Below are positions 11,200-23,943 of a stretch of DNA of 64,000 bases, one piece after another. A program made the translations under genes and the position numbers. The first letter of the stretch is position 1. Each line of letters opens with the position of its first letter. Source of the DNA: Bolinopsis microptera (Eukaryota > Ctenophora > Tentaculata > Lobata > Bolinopsidae). The notes beneath the pieces were generated by a model. The model searched no databases. It was given only the letters and a program-made list of their open reading frames with translations, and was not told the DNA's origin. The stretch lies in the NCBI RefSeq assembly GCF_026151205.1, contig NC_087074.1, forward strand, positions 15,188,667 through 15,252,666, written 5' to 3'.

Positions 11200-12610
11200 T
11201 TATTCCTGTCTCTGATCGATGCCGGGAGGGCGAGGAGGTCGATTGGGTGGTCGCTGTCCCATGAAGGGTGGTCGAAATGGAGGTCGAGGACCTCCTCGGA
11301 AGTTGCCGTCCGGTCGCGGTCCCCACCCCATGGGAGGTGGTGGCATGCCTCTGGGCGGCATGGGCGGGAAGTTTGAACCTGGCGGCATAGGAGGCATCGG
11401 TGGCATGTTATGCGGGGGCCCGGGGCCTCCCTTGTCTCCACTAGGTGGTCCACCAGGAGGTACAGGTGGGAAGGATGGCATCATACCGCTCGGAGGTGGT
11501 GGCATCATTCCCATTGGTGGCATCGGTGGCATGCCAGGCCGCATGTTAGGAGCCATCGAAGGCAGATTTGGTGGCATATTAGGCGGCAGCATTCCAGGCA
11601 TCATGGGCGGTGGCATCGGCATTCCATTCCTTACGGGTTCCTCAGTCTCTTCTGTGGCCGGTTTTTCAGGTGGAGCGTCAGCGAACATAGTATGAGGCTT
11701 ATCAGCAAGAGACAGAGGGTTCTGAGCACAGAGAATACGCTCTGCTGCTGACCCGTGTCTCTCATTCTTACCATCTTTCTTAAACGCGTAACTAACACTA
11801 ATCGACCTGTTACACAAATACTGTCCGTTCATCGCCTCGATAGCAGCGTCACTCGCCTCAAAGTTTGCAAAGTTTATAAAAGCGAACCCCTTGGAGTTTC
11901 CAGTCTCTGGATCTCTCATAACTTTAGGGGTCTGAAGAATAACACCGAAAGCACTGAAGGTATCGTAGAGAAGTTTCTCGTCTACTTCGGGGTCTAGGTT
12001 GCCGATGAACAAGTTCGCCCCGACGTCTAAACTCTTCTGATGGGCACTGGCCTGAGAGAAGGTATTTTAAGTCATAATGTTAAAATCAACTAAAAATTCC
12101 TATCCTATAATAAAAGAGAATAGAAGGAAAGTTTGCCATTTGGGGACGGCAAAACGGTTCGATTCCAACTTACCTTATTAACTCTGATAGGTTTTCCGAA
12201 CATTTTGATCATGTTCATGATTTTGATGCTGTAGTCCGCATCGTCCTCTCCCATAAACTCCACAAAACCGTAACCTTGATGCTGCTGCGTAATACGATCT
12301 TTCGGCATATGTACGTTCACTGTGGATACCGTAATTATAATAGGGTAGACGTAAATATTGGGTCACAAATTAATATAATGTTTCCTGATTTCAATTAAGT
12401 ATAGAAAAACTTCTGAACACAAGAATAAGAGACAAAATAAAAACGGATTAGCTTAGAGCGAGTGAACATGAATGTACAAAACATAGTCTCACCAACTGGT
12501 CCAGCCTCAAGAAACAGTTCCCATAGCAAAGTTTCGCTCACTTTCTCATCCAGCCCACCAACGTAGATTGTGGCGTCCTGGTTCCTTTCTGCTATTGGGC
12601 CTGCCGCCAT
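11200..12610 (-). CDS. SF3B4: Splicing factor 3b subunit 4 (SF3B4/SAP49)
   Basis: Three exons, 12610-12493, 12319-12174 and 12051-11200, join in frame to 371 residues. RRM1 has RNP2 IYVGGL and RNP1 [11 protein letters not shown]2 starts at [19 protein letters not shown] and has RNP1 SKGFAFINF. The rest is a Pro/Gly/Met-rich tail (many MPPMPP repeats), as in known SF3B4, whose human form is about 424 residues. It is a core SF3b component of the U2 snRNP that contacts pre-mRNA near the branch site in the nucleus. The start ATG at 12610 gives [20 protein letters not shown], matching the expected N-terminus. The GC-rich tail creates long spurious ORFs on the plus strand. Gene identity is essentially certain; exon borders are inferred from frame and splice consensus. 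Confidence 0.96.
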
Positions 12611-13365
12611 GGCTAGTAGAAAGGGATGATTATGATATTATAAGTATTACTTCAACGATAATTATTTCACTTGCATTAGGTTTAGAAATTTATTCTCTGG
12701 TTAACAGATTTCAAATGTTTAATTGATTTGTAGTATGACAGTAAGGTATATAAGAAGTTATTTAATTTTGCTTGGGCTATTATATTGACTATTGAGGTTT
12801 AATGATGATATGGAATTTGAATTCTATATAAATTTACACTATGTGGTTGGGGCATTTTGCATAGTAAATATGGTTACTACTCCTATATATCATATTATTT
12901 GATTGGTATTCGATTTCTGAAATTATTTCTCTAGGAATATGATTATTATATCTCAATTTGGCTTTAGGTAGGGTGCCCCGCTAAAAGAACTGGATTCTTC
13001 CAGGAAGCATCCCGTGCACAGACCTTGGTCTACATATATAATATTAAATTATTAACCATTCATTCTGTATGTGCACGAAAATTTATTTCAATCAATCGTG
13101 ATATGAACAACCAAGTTCAAATTTGCTATTAGATAGCGATTCATTAGAAATTTTGATTAAACGTTTTAATCCGCTGAAAATTATTGAAGCAATGAGTGGT
13201 CGAAACTCGAATGTAAAACCCAATAAAGTCTGGTAATTTATCAAGATCAGAACAAATTTATTAAACACTACAGTCGAAGAACTGTAACTGACTCTGTTTG
13301 AAAACTAAGTATCAAGTTCAAAACACTAAATCAAAGTATCAATTACGTCAATCTCTTCCAGAATT
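12611..13365. other. Intergenic between SF3B4 and USE1
   Basis: AT-rich, 755 bp, with no protein-like ORF. It must hold the SF3B4 promoter and the USE1 3' end, since both genes are on the minus strand. No strong motif is seen. Confidence 0.5.
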
Positions 13366-15009
13366 TTATCTCTTCCTAGGAAAAAGTCTGATAAATATCA
13401 CCATTACAATAAATATCACCATGACAACGAATATCAGAGTCCAAACCCAGCACTTGCCACTGCTCTGGTTAAACTTTTCCAACTGAGCCGTCTCTTTACC
13501 AAGTTTAGCTGTGTTTCTATCCACAACGTCCTGTACACCGGATAAGTTCTGGTTATCTTGTTGTATGATGTCACGTGCTGCCACCGAGACTTGTTTTAGG
13601 TTCTGAGTCATCTTTAGCATTTGATCAGCTAGCTTTGATTGTCGCTGAAAATAGTAGAGGGGTTATTTTGAAAATAGTAGAGGGGTTATTTTGAATTCGC
13701 TTTAATTGACGCGTGTTCAAATGTAATTCAAAATTCAACGGACAGAAATGAGCAAGGTGAATGATGATTTTACTAGCTGAACCGATATATTATATCTGAC
13801 CAAATGACCAATGCAATCTCCCACGCTTCAAGTTTTTTCTAACAGGTATATGGATTTAAGAGGGGATCGGGAGTTGTGATATCAAACTTAAAAGTTCAAA
13901 GTAAGGAAAACTGCCTCAAAGTGATCACGTTTTGTTTACTTCAGTCGGTCGAATCCTAATGTACATTTGTTCATAAGCGTTGAGTCAAGTATCTTTTTGT
14001 ATCCACGCAGCAAGGTATTTACACAGACAATTTCCATTAATGTGCGTGTTTAAGACATAATGATAGAAATAGAGTATTATTGTGCAAAATATGTAGCTAA
14101 GCTGCGCGCGCGTATTTAAAAAAAACAGAAGTTTATTTTCATCGCAATCTATGCTTCGCGCCCTACGTTTAATACTGTCTTATAGCGTGACTGCCAATTT
14201 CGTCGAACCAAGTGATGAGACAAAGATAGTGACAAATCTGTGACCTCAGCATGGCAATGAAAGCCGAAAGGGAAACCTTTTGTTGTTAAATGTTTACATG
14301 CAATTGCATCATACCTCTTTGTGCTGCTTCACAACCTCAGAAACATCTTTTTCTGGTACATATTCTTCTCTAAAAGAAGTAGAAAGCGAAGTCTCAGCAG
14401 CAAATCCTGGGACCACTAATTTTTCAGGCGTTTTCAACCGTTGTTGTTCCTCCCTGAATAGAATATGTCAGAATCTCTTGATAGCAGGTCAGGACTTAAT
14501 ACGAAAAACAAGCATTTAAGTTTTGATAATGAATTTTTAAAATGTAAAAACCTACACTTTAGTACGACGGCGATGGATTAACTCCGAGATTTGGGACGGT
14601 CGCTCAACTTTCGGCTGGGATATATCAGCCATGACTTGTTCGAGTTCTTTCATAGACTTCTCGTAACTTACACGATCGTCAGCTGTCAATCCTGGCGTTT
14701 CTTCTGAAACACAGCTGTTTACAGCGCAGACCTTTAGCAAGGGTATAGGGTTTATTGAATTACTTTAGAATTATTCAACAGGCCACCTTAAAATTGATTG
14801 AATTTCAGCCTTATACACACGAAGAGAATATAATGTGTTAAATATGTTATTATATTTAATATATTCATTACTTAACCTCAAGACATGGTTATTATAACTC
14901 ACTGAGCTGCAAGTGTAGTTTCTTCAGATGCTCATAATAATGTGGCTTTCTCCAACTACCATCCTCCAGCGCGCGGGTTCTCTCCAACAGTTGCACAAAC
15001 TGCACCTCA

Positions 15010-15035
<26 letters not shown>
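13366..15035 (-). CDS. USE1: SNARE USE1 (ER-Golgi Q-SNARE, p31)
   Basis: Four exons, 15035-14903, 14703-14556, 14453-14315 and 13644-13366, join in frame to 232 residues (human is about 259). The N-terminal half is helical (NEVQFVQLLERTRALE, then YEHLKKLHLQL). The middle is variable. The last exon encodes the SNARE helix (QMLKMTQNLKQVSVAARDII through VQDVVDRNTAKLGKETAQLE) and a C-terminal membrane anchor (WVWTLIFVVMVIFIVMVIFI) ending RLFPRKR. USE1 acts in Golgi-to-ER retrograde fusion with syntaxin-18 and SEC20. For the second exon the donor after GT|GTAGGT is chosen because it alone keeps the frame. The start codon lies inside the last exon of TRIAP1, in a different frame. Confidence 0.92.
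13645..13694. repeat. Short direct duplication in USE1 intron 3
   Basis: The segment gaaaatagtagaggggttat occurs twice in immediate succession, just upstream (gene sense) of USE1 exon 4. A recent tandem slip is the simplest explanation. Confidence 0.8.
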
Positions 15036-16014
<979 letters not shown>

Positions 16015-17019
16015 TCACGCCACAGCTGACGACTCCATTTTCTTCTGCAAAGCTGCGAACAAAGCTTTAACATTTCCAGTACCAAAACCCCTGGACCCCC
16101 TACGCTCTATGATCTCTAGGAACATCCCATCTTTTTCTAAAACACTTTCAGTAAAAACTTGCAGCAAGTAACCATCATCGTCCTTATCAACAATTATACT
16201 GTTCTCAAAAGCAAGTTTTGGATCAATATTTAAGTCTTGAAACTGAGCGAGTTTTTCTTCTAAAGTGTAATAAGAAAATGGCTGTTCAATGACCCTCACA
16301 CCTTTTTCCCTCAGTTCGCGAACTGTTTTGAAAATGTCAGAAGATTTTAACCCAATATGTTGGACCCCTCCACCACTATTCGCAGTTAAAAATCTTTCAA
16401 TCTGGTTGTACCCAAGAGTGTTTTGAGTGATTGGTTCAGAAAACGCAAATATAGGTAGACCACTCTCCCGGCCGCAGTTAACAAACATTTCCATGCCTGA
16501 CCCATTTACAACAACTTTCATTGTGCCTGACTCTGAACCTGCCAACTTATAAGGATCTACATTCATCAGTTCAGCGTACCATTGAGCATGAAGTTTTGCT
16601 GTCTTCCGGTCACAACAAAACAAGAAGTGATCCATGTCACGTGACATTAAAGTCTCATTTTGTGTTTCTATACACTCCTGATACACACGATGACTTAGAT
16701 TAGCAAAAGGAGATAAGATGTCAATAAACGGCACCCCAGGGTGATAAGCACAGTTTTCTCTTATCTCTGATGATTTGGTTTTCAGGTTGGTGACACTGTT
16801 TTTAAACGAAAGGAGATTGGGGCAGGTAAATGCGACGTTTGTGACACGGCTGACATCGGTGGGGTTATTTTTGAGGAAGATTTTGATGTTGTTAGATTTG
16901 AGCAGACAAGAATCCTTCTCCTCGTGAACAAGAGAAAAGGAGAAGTTTGAGGTGAAGATTTGTTTGGCTTTGGAGAAGTTCCTGCAGCCGATCTCAATGT
17001 GTTTCAGCAGCATGGTCAC
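16015..17019 (-). CDS. HPDL: 4-hydroxyphenylpyruvate dioxygenase-like protein
   Basis: A single open frame of 334 residues. It has the two vicinal-oxygen-chelate halves of the HPPD fold. The three expected iron ligands are visible: His131 (DMDHFLF), His221 (GVQHIGLKSSDIF) and Glu302 (GMFLEIIERRGSRGFGTGN). The C-terminal ERRGSRGFGTGN segment is characteristic of HPPD/HMS/HPDL enzymes. HPDL makes 4-hydroxymandelate from 4-hydroxyphenylpyruvate in mitochondria, feeding coenzyme Q headgroup synthesis in mammals. The N-terminus starts almost directly at the first VOC module (MLLKHIEIGCRNFSKAKQIF), more like HPDL than HPD, and no introns are needed. HPD itself is the alternative assignment; I favour HPDL on length and on divergence from HPD. 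Confidence 0.88.
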   Translation of the reverse strand: MTMLLKHIEIGCRNFSKAKQIFTSNFSFSLVHEEKDSCLLKSNNIKIFLKNNPTDVSRVTNVAFTCPNLLSFKNSVTNLKTKSSEIRENCAYHPGVPFIDILSPFANLSHRVYQECIETQNETLMSRDMDHFLFCCDRKTAKLHAQWYAELMNVDPYKLAGSESGTMKVVVNGSGMEMFVNCGRESGLPIFAFSEPITQNTLGYNQIERFLTANSGGGVQHIGLKSSDIFKTVRELREKGVRVIEQPFSYYTLEEKLAQFQDLNIDPKLAFENSIIVDKDDDGYLLQVFTESVLEKDGMFLEIIERRGSRGFGTGNVKALFAALQKKMESSAVA

Positions 17020-18033
17020 GTCCGTTTTATTGGAATGTGTGGAATGTGGTTGTAGTAGCCTTGTTATCAGTACTGTTACTTTTTATCAGTTATATTCTTT
17101 CCTCATAGTCACTCACCACCTTCAAAATATAATGTGTGGTTGAATTTTGTAAACGCTTGCTGTGCAACGTTAATATATATAATATGATATAAAAACTTCA
17201 ATACTAAATAATTACATAATAACCACGTAATTTATAAATTTTTAAATTTCCAGGCGATTTTGAATGTCTGATGAATCTGAGAAATAATTATGAAATGAAA
17301 TTTGGATTATTCAGTTTATTTACTAAAACAAGAGTTTGCTTTAGACAAAGTGAAACAAGTGAAGTAAGTGTGCCAATGAAATTATTAATAAACAATAAAC
17401 ATACTAAACAGATACCTGATACACATACATAAGATATTTCCAAAGTGAAACAACGCGATCGGGTTAACACACTAAAAGTTTCATGTCGAAGCAATCGTCA
17501 GTGTTTCAGAACGACTGCTTTAGTAAGAAACCTTCAGTTTATTAACCCGTTGTTACACTTTGTATCCAGCTTCCTCTGCGCCGGGTCGAGCACTTTAGTC
17601 ACTGGATAAATCAAACCAAACATCATGTATAATACGTATACTTATATGGGTACACGATAAACAAACACATTACACACCAATATAAAATCTGAGTTCGGAA
17701 AAGAATTAACACGAATTGTATTTTCTGAGGAAAGATCTTGCAAACGAATATTTTCGTTTAAGACTAAGTAGAATAATAAAACTTATCTGCGATGAGAAAA
17801 TTTTGGGAAAGTGGAAAAGGAACGCTTATCAACGGCTGACAAACTTAATTCAGTTTACAGAAAAAATAATTGAGACTGTGAAGGATCGGAAGAATCAGGT
17901 CAAGGGAGATTTATTTAGATAAGGCTGGTAATTGGTTGCAGTAACGCAATAGCGCAAATAAAATTAATCAAAATAATGTTAAAATACAGCCAAAAACAGC
18001 CTTTTAAGAATTGTAAAATGGTTTGTTAAAGGG
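17020..18033. other. Intergenic, no gene seen
   Basis: About 1 kb of AT-rich DNA upstream of HPDL. ORFs near 17288 and 17716 lack any recognisable domain and have random composition. Confidence 0.55.
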
Positions 18034-18184
18034 TTGTTCACATATTATGTAAGCCAGCCTAGGCAGGAGGAGTGGGTTTGGGTGTGGCTACGCTAGTTCC
18101 AACACAATAGCTATCTGTTAAATAGCATACGGAGGGAGTGGGTATAAAATGGCCAAAATCTGGTTTACGTAATTTATGTGAACG
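18034..18184. mobile_element. GTTCACATATTA-ended MITE, copy 1
   Basis: About 150 bp with inverted ends gttcacatattatgtaa and ttacgtaatttatgtgaac and the internal motif acacaatagctat. The same ends and core occur at 27448-27597. It is non-coding and typical of a MITE. Confidence 0.85.
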
Positions 18185-18479
18185 ATATTTTCCGAATGAG
18201 TTTATAAATTAAATAACATACACCAAATATTACCTCATATTGTACAGATAAGTATGAAATTTATATTCTACAAAATAATTTTAAACCTGCAAAAGGGGTA
18301 TCAATGGGTCGCTGTGTTATTGTTTTGTAAAAGTAAAAAAGCATGCTGTTTATAAAATGATATAGATAACCACTAACTCTATCAGCTATGTACTGTATAT
18401 CCCTACCAACTGTTTTCTAGCCAAATATTTAATCTACAATATTGTTTTTATTTCCAAGCTTTATGATCTTCTTCTTCTT

Positions 18480-21400
18480 TTAATAGGGTTTCCACATTTT
18501 GTCAACCCGTATAAAAATCTCTCCAGGATCACTGACCACACCATCGCCTCCAAGAGTCACTTGTTTACAGTCACAGTTCGCGAACGAGCAAAATTGATCT
18601 ATTTCCATGAGTTGGGTAAGGAAACGTCCGTGAGATACGACAGCTATTCTGGTCTCCGGTCTGGAATTCAGAAATTCCTTGAATTCTTCCACGCGCTGTT
18701 CTAACTGAAAAGGTTTCAGTATAAGATATATATCTGATTACATACTTTATAATATGTACGGTACCTGGTCAAAGTGTGATTATTTTTAATTAAATAACAA
18801 TGATCAGAGGTAAAACCAAGATGGAACAATTTCAAATATTCTCGCTGTCTCAAAATATCTGTGTAAGTTATGATGACAGCTAGAAAGACAGGAATTAAGA
18901 TGAGTATAACATTAAGATGACAGTTAAGATGAGTATAACATTAAGATGGCAAGTACATTATGAAGGTGACAGATGAACTTTAAACTCTTGTCTGCAGATT
19001 GTGTGAGTATCTTGAAGTGTTCTCTTGGCCCGGCAGCTGAGCTTCCTGAGAATTACCACAGCTGTACATTCTACTTTATGATAAGCACCATATAATTATA
19101 GAGATCACCCAAGATTGATTATAATTTAAAAATTAACAAGACTTCTAATTTTCTCACCGGAGAAGGAGGCATTATAACAGGACGAAAAGCTGGCCTGGTC
19201 GGACAAAGTCTACTTCGAATAAAGTTTTGAAAACTGGGCACAGTAAGACTGTAAACAAAAAAGTTGGAAGCAACGTTGAGATACATGCAGCTTTTAGCTA
19301 CCCGAGAGAAATATAGACCGCCTGCGCTTTCCCCCACGAATAGCAGCATCAACATGTTCAGACCATCTGGTAAAAAAGAGACACAGTACACAGTAGCTGT
19401 AAGGACAACAGTGGCAACGCCTTGCCAACGAACCTTGCTACGGGATTGCCTTGATACTCTTCTTGCATCGTGCAAGTGCTTCACCAAAATGATTGATACT
19501 AGAATCATCACAAAGGTCGGAAACAATACATACACTGCATAAATGGTCGGGATAAGCCAAACCCAAGTTTTGGAACTGAATTTATAAGAACACTTGTACC
19601 AATTACCATTTACATATACATCGTCTGAGTCTACCAGAAGGAGAATACAAACGGAACTGAAACTAAAAACCCATAGACCTGCGCAGAGAATATGGGCTTG
19701 ATTTATTGACCACGATCGAGTTTTCATGGGGTACTTGAGTATCAGCCACTTGCCAACAATCATTGTACAAATTAGAATTATTGAGGCACAAGTTGCATAG
19801 GCGTCTATGTATGTGGTAATCCAGCACAGTACATTCCCGAAGACCCAAATATTTGCAATCAATGTGACAATTTGAGGAAGTATCACAGTAGTTGATATTA
19901 TCAGATCACACATAGCAACGTGTTGAATGAACACCACAATGACTTTGTTCAGTTTAAAGGCCCGGTACTTGATTGAGGCTACAAGAATGGCTGTGTCCCC
20001 CAAAAGTGACGTCAGAAACATTAAGATCAGCCATCCAGCCCAAATAAAACGCTCAACATCATTTCTGATAACTCCGTTCTGGGTATCGTTTAAGATGTTG
20101 TCATGTAACATCTTGAGACGATCACTTTGGATTTAAAGCATTTAAAAATTTTAAAAGTACATATTGATTAAAATTTTTCGTTGTAAATCGTTGACGTTTT
20201 CAAAAATGCCTGTAAAATCTCCACAAAAGAGCAACTGATAAGAGATATGGTTAAACTATTCTGACTCTGATCTACAGCCTGATGTAAGTTATCTCACAGC
20301 ATATTGGTATGATGATTGATGATGTGATTCTTCTAAAGCCGTGACTTGTAAGAGTGCAATCGTCACTTTGGGATCATTGGTATATTTATCTACTCACCAA
20401 AGAAATTTGGTGCCCTTTTACCAAAATTTATACCATGATCTGCATTTGCAAGATGGAATCATTGCTATACATTCATAAAGCTATACTTTTCAGAGTATTT
20501 CACCGAGAATTTACTAAGATTCAAGCCGTATTCAAGGTTGATGCTAGTCCGAGTATGAGTTCGTAATTGATGGTTCGTACTCCAGTTTTATGAATACCAA
20601 ATCTGAGACTCATGAAAACTTAAGCATTTACTTGTCATTAATAACTTAAGTATTTACTTGTCACTAATTACTAAACAAATGCTTAGTTACGGGTGAAAGA
20701 CATGACCAGAAATTGTTCCATATTTAAAAGTAATGTAAAAATGTATAAGAAATCGCTAACAATCCGTAAGTAAGATAAAACTAACATGTTCCTGTGACTC
20801 CTCCTCCGTCCACCATTCCTCTGACTCGACATGTGTAAAGTCGTGGTGAGGGAAGTCACGTGTCAGAACAGTTTTACTGCTCCCGTAATCACATCCTCCG
20901 TGTCCCATCTCTACAGAGTGGAATCAGTGTAATTTATTGCAGTTAATATATTGTTATGCAAATTAATAAAACTTGAAAATGGAAATATTCTTGGTTCTTC
21001 GACAAAATTCATTACATTTATAACTTGAAAATCTAGATTTTTACTTGAAAATCATTAGCGAACAAAGTAATTGAAATGTTGAAAGGATAAGTTACCAGTA
21101 GGGATAGGAGACACAAGTACAGGATACGGAGGCAGTTTACCGAACACGTGGTCAGTTGTCAACAGAGCTCGTCTCATTGGAGACGTTATTATCAGCTCTA
21201 GATCAAACTTACTCCTGTCCAAGTATAAAAAGAAGTTATATCTTTTAATTGTTAATAGTACTATGTTAACAGTATGCATTGAAGGGGTATCCTAGGAAGT
21301 TTCTTGAACTTCTAACAGGTAAGCCTCCTCATTTAACCCTCAATTTCCTATCATTCGGCTGAGTCGACCGAGGAGATCGCATAGATCCAATGGATCCTTA

Positions 21401-21840
21401 GCTACTCCCTATACTAGGTGACACTGGGATTTAAAAAGTAGGATATTATGAAGATTAATGGCTATTACTTAGTGGAGTTTATATTATATAAAACATATAT
21501 CTCTCAAAGATAATACTCCATGAATTATTCTAAAAATCAATATTTCCGGATTTCCCGCAATCAGACAACGAATGAGTGTTAATATTCCATTTATAGATAT
21601 ATAATATGTATAACATTGTTTCTAAAAAGGACAATGAAATGATGAGGTTTAACATACTAACTCCAGGAGCTGTTTCTTAAGTTGTATGCCGAGGTTGGTT
21701 GCTTGTTTAACCCCCACCTCGTTCAGGGCCGGATCCCGCAGCGCTAGCCCCTCCTCCATCCTGTTCTCGTAAAACAACTTGTTGTGATCTCCCTGACCGT
21801 GTCTTATTAGCAGGACATCTTTCTTTATCTTACTCATCAC
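18480..21840 (-). CDS. Histidine phosphatase (phosphoglycerate-mutase-like), 4 exons
   Basis: Four exons, 21840-21662, 21214-21096, 20910-20786 and 18704-18480, join in frame to 215 residues. The N-terminal RHG box (DVLLIRHGQGDHN) holds the phospho-accepting histidine. A second arginine lies in ELIITSPMRRALLT, and the C-terminal catalytic histidine is in IAVVSHGRFL. This order is that of histidine phosphatase clade 1, small soluble enzymes such as plant and fungal PGM-like phosphatases; the substrate cannot be read from sequence. The segment between RHG and the second motif (ALRDPALNEVGVKQATNLG) fits the family. Exon 1 was ended at GA|GTTAGT because that keeps the phase. The 2-kb last intron contains a complete GPCR gene; the first intron contains a truncated SINE. 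Confidence 0.88.
18898..18953. repeat. Direct repeat in intron
   Basis: The unit gatgagtataacattaagat occurs twice in tandem with a short gatgacagttaa spacer, within the last intron of the histidine phosphatase gene. Confidence 0.7.
19119..20111 (-). CDS. Rhodopsin-like (class A) GPCR, intronless, nested
   Basis: A single 330-residue ORF with seven hydrophobic segments. TM1 is LILMFLTSLLGDTAILVASI and TM2 contains VAMCDL (family LAxxDL). TM3 follows a disulfide-type Cys (VLCWITTY) whose partner is in extracellular loop 2 (WYKCSYKF). TM6 ends CVSFLP (family CWxP), and TM7 has NVASNFFVY where NPxxY is usual. The DRY motif at the end of TM3 is replaced by VGKW, and the TM1 Asn is Asp. The N-terminus carries an NDT glycosylation site. 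It is an orphan class A receptor; ligand and coupling cannot be inferred. It lies wholly inside the last intron of the histidine phosphatase gene, on the same strand, and being intronless may have arrived by retroposition. Confidence 0.88.
   Translation of the reverse strand: MLHDNILNDTQNGVIRNDVERFIWAGWLILMFLTSLLGDTAILVASIKYRAFKLNKVIVVFIQHVAMCDLIISTTVILPQIVTLIANIWVFGNVLCWITTYIDAYATCASIILICTMIVGKWLILKYPMKTRSWSINQAHILCAGLWVFSFSSVCILLLVDSDDVYVNGNWYKCSYKFSSKTWVWLIPTIYAVYVLFPTFVMILVSIILVKHLHDARRVSRQSRSKVRWQGVATVVLTATVYCVSFLPDGLNMLMLLFVGESAGGLYFSRVAKSCMYLNVASNFFVYSLTVPSFQNFIRSRLCPTRPAFRPVIMPPSPVRKLEVLLIFKL
20617..20668. repeat. 26-bp direct duplication
   Basis: Two adjacent near-identical copies of acttaagcatttacttgtca plus flanks, upstream of the GPCR. 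Confidence 0.75.
21238..21437 (-). mobile_element. 5'-truncated tRNA-derived SINE
   Basis: Reverse-complement copy of the SINE at 25505. It matches from aatcccagtgtcaccta through the ggatccttagc body region to the tail gcatactgttaacatagta. The tRNA-like head stops inside the B box, so the copy is 5' truncated. It lies in intron 1 of the histidine phosphatase gene. Confidence 0.85.
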
Positions 21841-22076
21841 GGATAATTTACCTGCTGTTGTTTTTAGTTATTGATTTGGGTGTTGTTATCGTTTGGTCTT
21901 CGTTTATTTAAACCAGGTTAAATCAAGAGGAAGTGCTTAAAACGTGATTTTGAGGCAGTTTCATAAATCAGAATAAACTTAATTTAAATTGTTGGAAATA
22001 TCCTAAAAAAGCTTTCAGATAAAAGGACTAGCTCTTCCAAACTTTCAATGAAATGCAAGTTTTCAAGAACTATTAA

Positions 22077-23478
22077 GGGGACATATACAAAAAGCTTTTA
22101 TGTCCCGAACAGGCTGTAACTTCATATTAAGAAAGTATACATTAAAACAATAAGATTTGATACATTCAAAATTATTTTTGAGGAACCGCACTTTCGAAAA
22201 AATAAATATTTTCTTTTCCGAAAGTTTTGAAAATTTTGAGAAGTCTGTCACTGTTATACCGATATTTCAGTCGTTTTTAACTTTTTTTGGCTGATTTTTT
22301 AACTGAACATTATTTACAATCCGTACAAGAAGCCCATCAAAGGATTTTATAATTAAAATATAGATGACGAAGTTACAAACCAAACAAGGTCGAGAGAAGC
22401 AAAATTGAAATTTTTGTAAAAATCAAAGTTGTATATTTTACCATTCACCCAGGTCATGAGATATCGCTTTAAAAATTCTTGTGAGTGTAGCTGATGATCA
22501 TATCAAACTTTTTGGAACAGGATTTCTCTCAGTTTTGAGTTTTAAGGTATGAAATGTGGCCTCAAACGACTTAGTAAAATTCATCGTAAAAAAGGGCCAA
22601 ACATGGCAGATTTAAGGCTTAAAATGCCTATAACTCAAACAGTATCCGTTTTTTTAAAATATTTTTTACAGAATCGTAATCAGCTTGAGAAGACGAATCT
22701 TTTAGTACCAAATAGATGATTTTAGAAGACAAATTGTCTTAAATAATTTTCCAGCTCGAACACAAGGGTCCCCGGCCCCCTTGTATAAATTTTGTACAAA
22801 TTGTACCCTTTTTTTTATAAATTTGGTGTCTTTAACTATTATAAATTTGGTACTAAAAGATTTGTCTTACCAAGCTGATTACGATCCTGTAAAAATTATT
22901 TCAAAAAAACTGATACTTTTTGAGTTATAGGCATTTTAAGCCTTAAATCTGCCATGTTTGGCCCTTTTTTACGATGAATTTTACTAAGTCGTTTAGGCCA
23001 CATTTCATACCTTAAAACTCAAAACTGAGAGAAATCCTGTTTCATAAAGTTGGATATGATTATCAGCTACACTCACAAGAATTTTTAAAGCGATATCTTA
23101 TGACCTGGGTGAATGGTAAAATATACAACTTTGATTTTTACAAAAATTTCAATTTTGCTTCTCTCGACCTTGTTTGGTTTGTAACTTCTTCATCTATATT
23201 TTAATTATAAAATCCTTTAATGGGCTTCTTGTACGGATTGTAAATAATGTTCAGTTAAAAAATCAGCCAAAAAAGTTAAAAACGACTGAAATATCGGTAT
23301 AACACTGACAGACTTCTCAAAATTTTCAAAACTTTCGAAAAAGAAAATATTTATTTTTTCGAAAGTGCGGTTCCTCAAAAATAATTTTTAATGTATCAAA
23401 TCTTATTGTTTTAATGTATACTTTCTTAATATGAAGTTACAGCCTGTTCGGGACATAAAGCTTTTTGTATATGTCCCC
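22077..23478. mobile_element. 1.4-kb foldback (palindromic) element, TTAA flanks
   Basis: Two arms of about 690 bp, closely matching with scattered differences, meet around 22780-22830 and leave only a short loop. The ends are ggggacatatacaaaaagct and its complement. TTAA borders both sides (22073-22076 and 23479-23482). No protein-like ORF is present. TTAA target use would fit a piggyBac-type transposase acting in trans, but TTAA is itself palindromic and AT-rich DNA makes chance matches possible. Confidence 0.85.
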
Positions 23479-23943
23479 TTAAGTTATGAAATGCTGGACC
23501 AGTTAAAGCAATAAACAAGAAAACTCGGCGAAATCCGCATTTAAAGAATAAAACTTGATACTTACATCATAATATAATATACATTATTCAAGTTTTATTT
23601 TTTATGCGGATTGTTTTGACTGAATTTGGTAGTTGGTGTACGGCTGTGTATAATATACCCCAACATTTACCCTCGAGACCTAAAACAGGTTATCTCAACC
23701 GACCCGGTTCATCGAAGTCAAAACGCTTTTAAAGAACTTGGTCACTGTCTTAATTATATTTCTTTACTATGAAAACCATTATGGTTCGCACTACAAGGAG
23801 GTACAAGACCTCAATACAATAAACTCTCAAATAGAATAAAGTTACATTTAGTATATCGATCATAACTTAAACTTTTAAAGAAGGTTAAACAAGTCTATAC
23901 AAAGATACAATAAGGCGAAATTTATCAAAAATATGCATTAGTA
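23479..23943. other. Spacer between two inverted-repeat elements
   Basis: 465 bp of AT-rich DNA between the TTAA palindrome and the CAGTC element. No gene or repeat is recognised. Confidence 0.5.

Noticed and set aside
11219-11751. Long plus-strand ORFs (Gly-rich and Arg/His/Trp-rich) opposite SF3B4
   Set aside because: They are antisense shadows of the Pro/Gly/Met-rich SF3B4 tail.
17716-17922. 68-residue Lys/Arg/Ile-rich ORF
   Set aside because: Composition follows the AT-rich DNA; no homology recognised.
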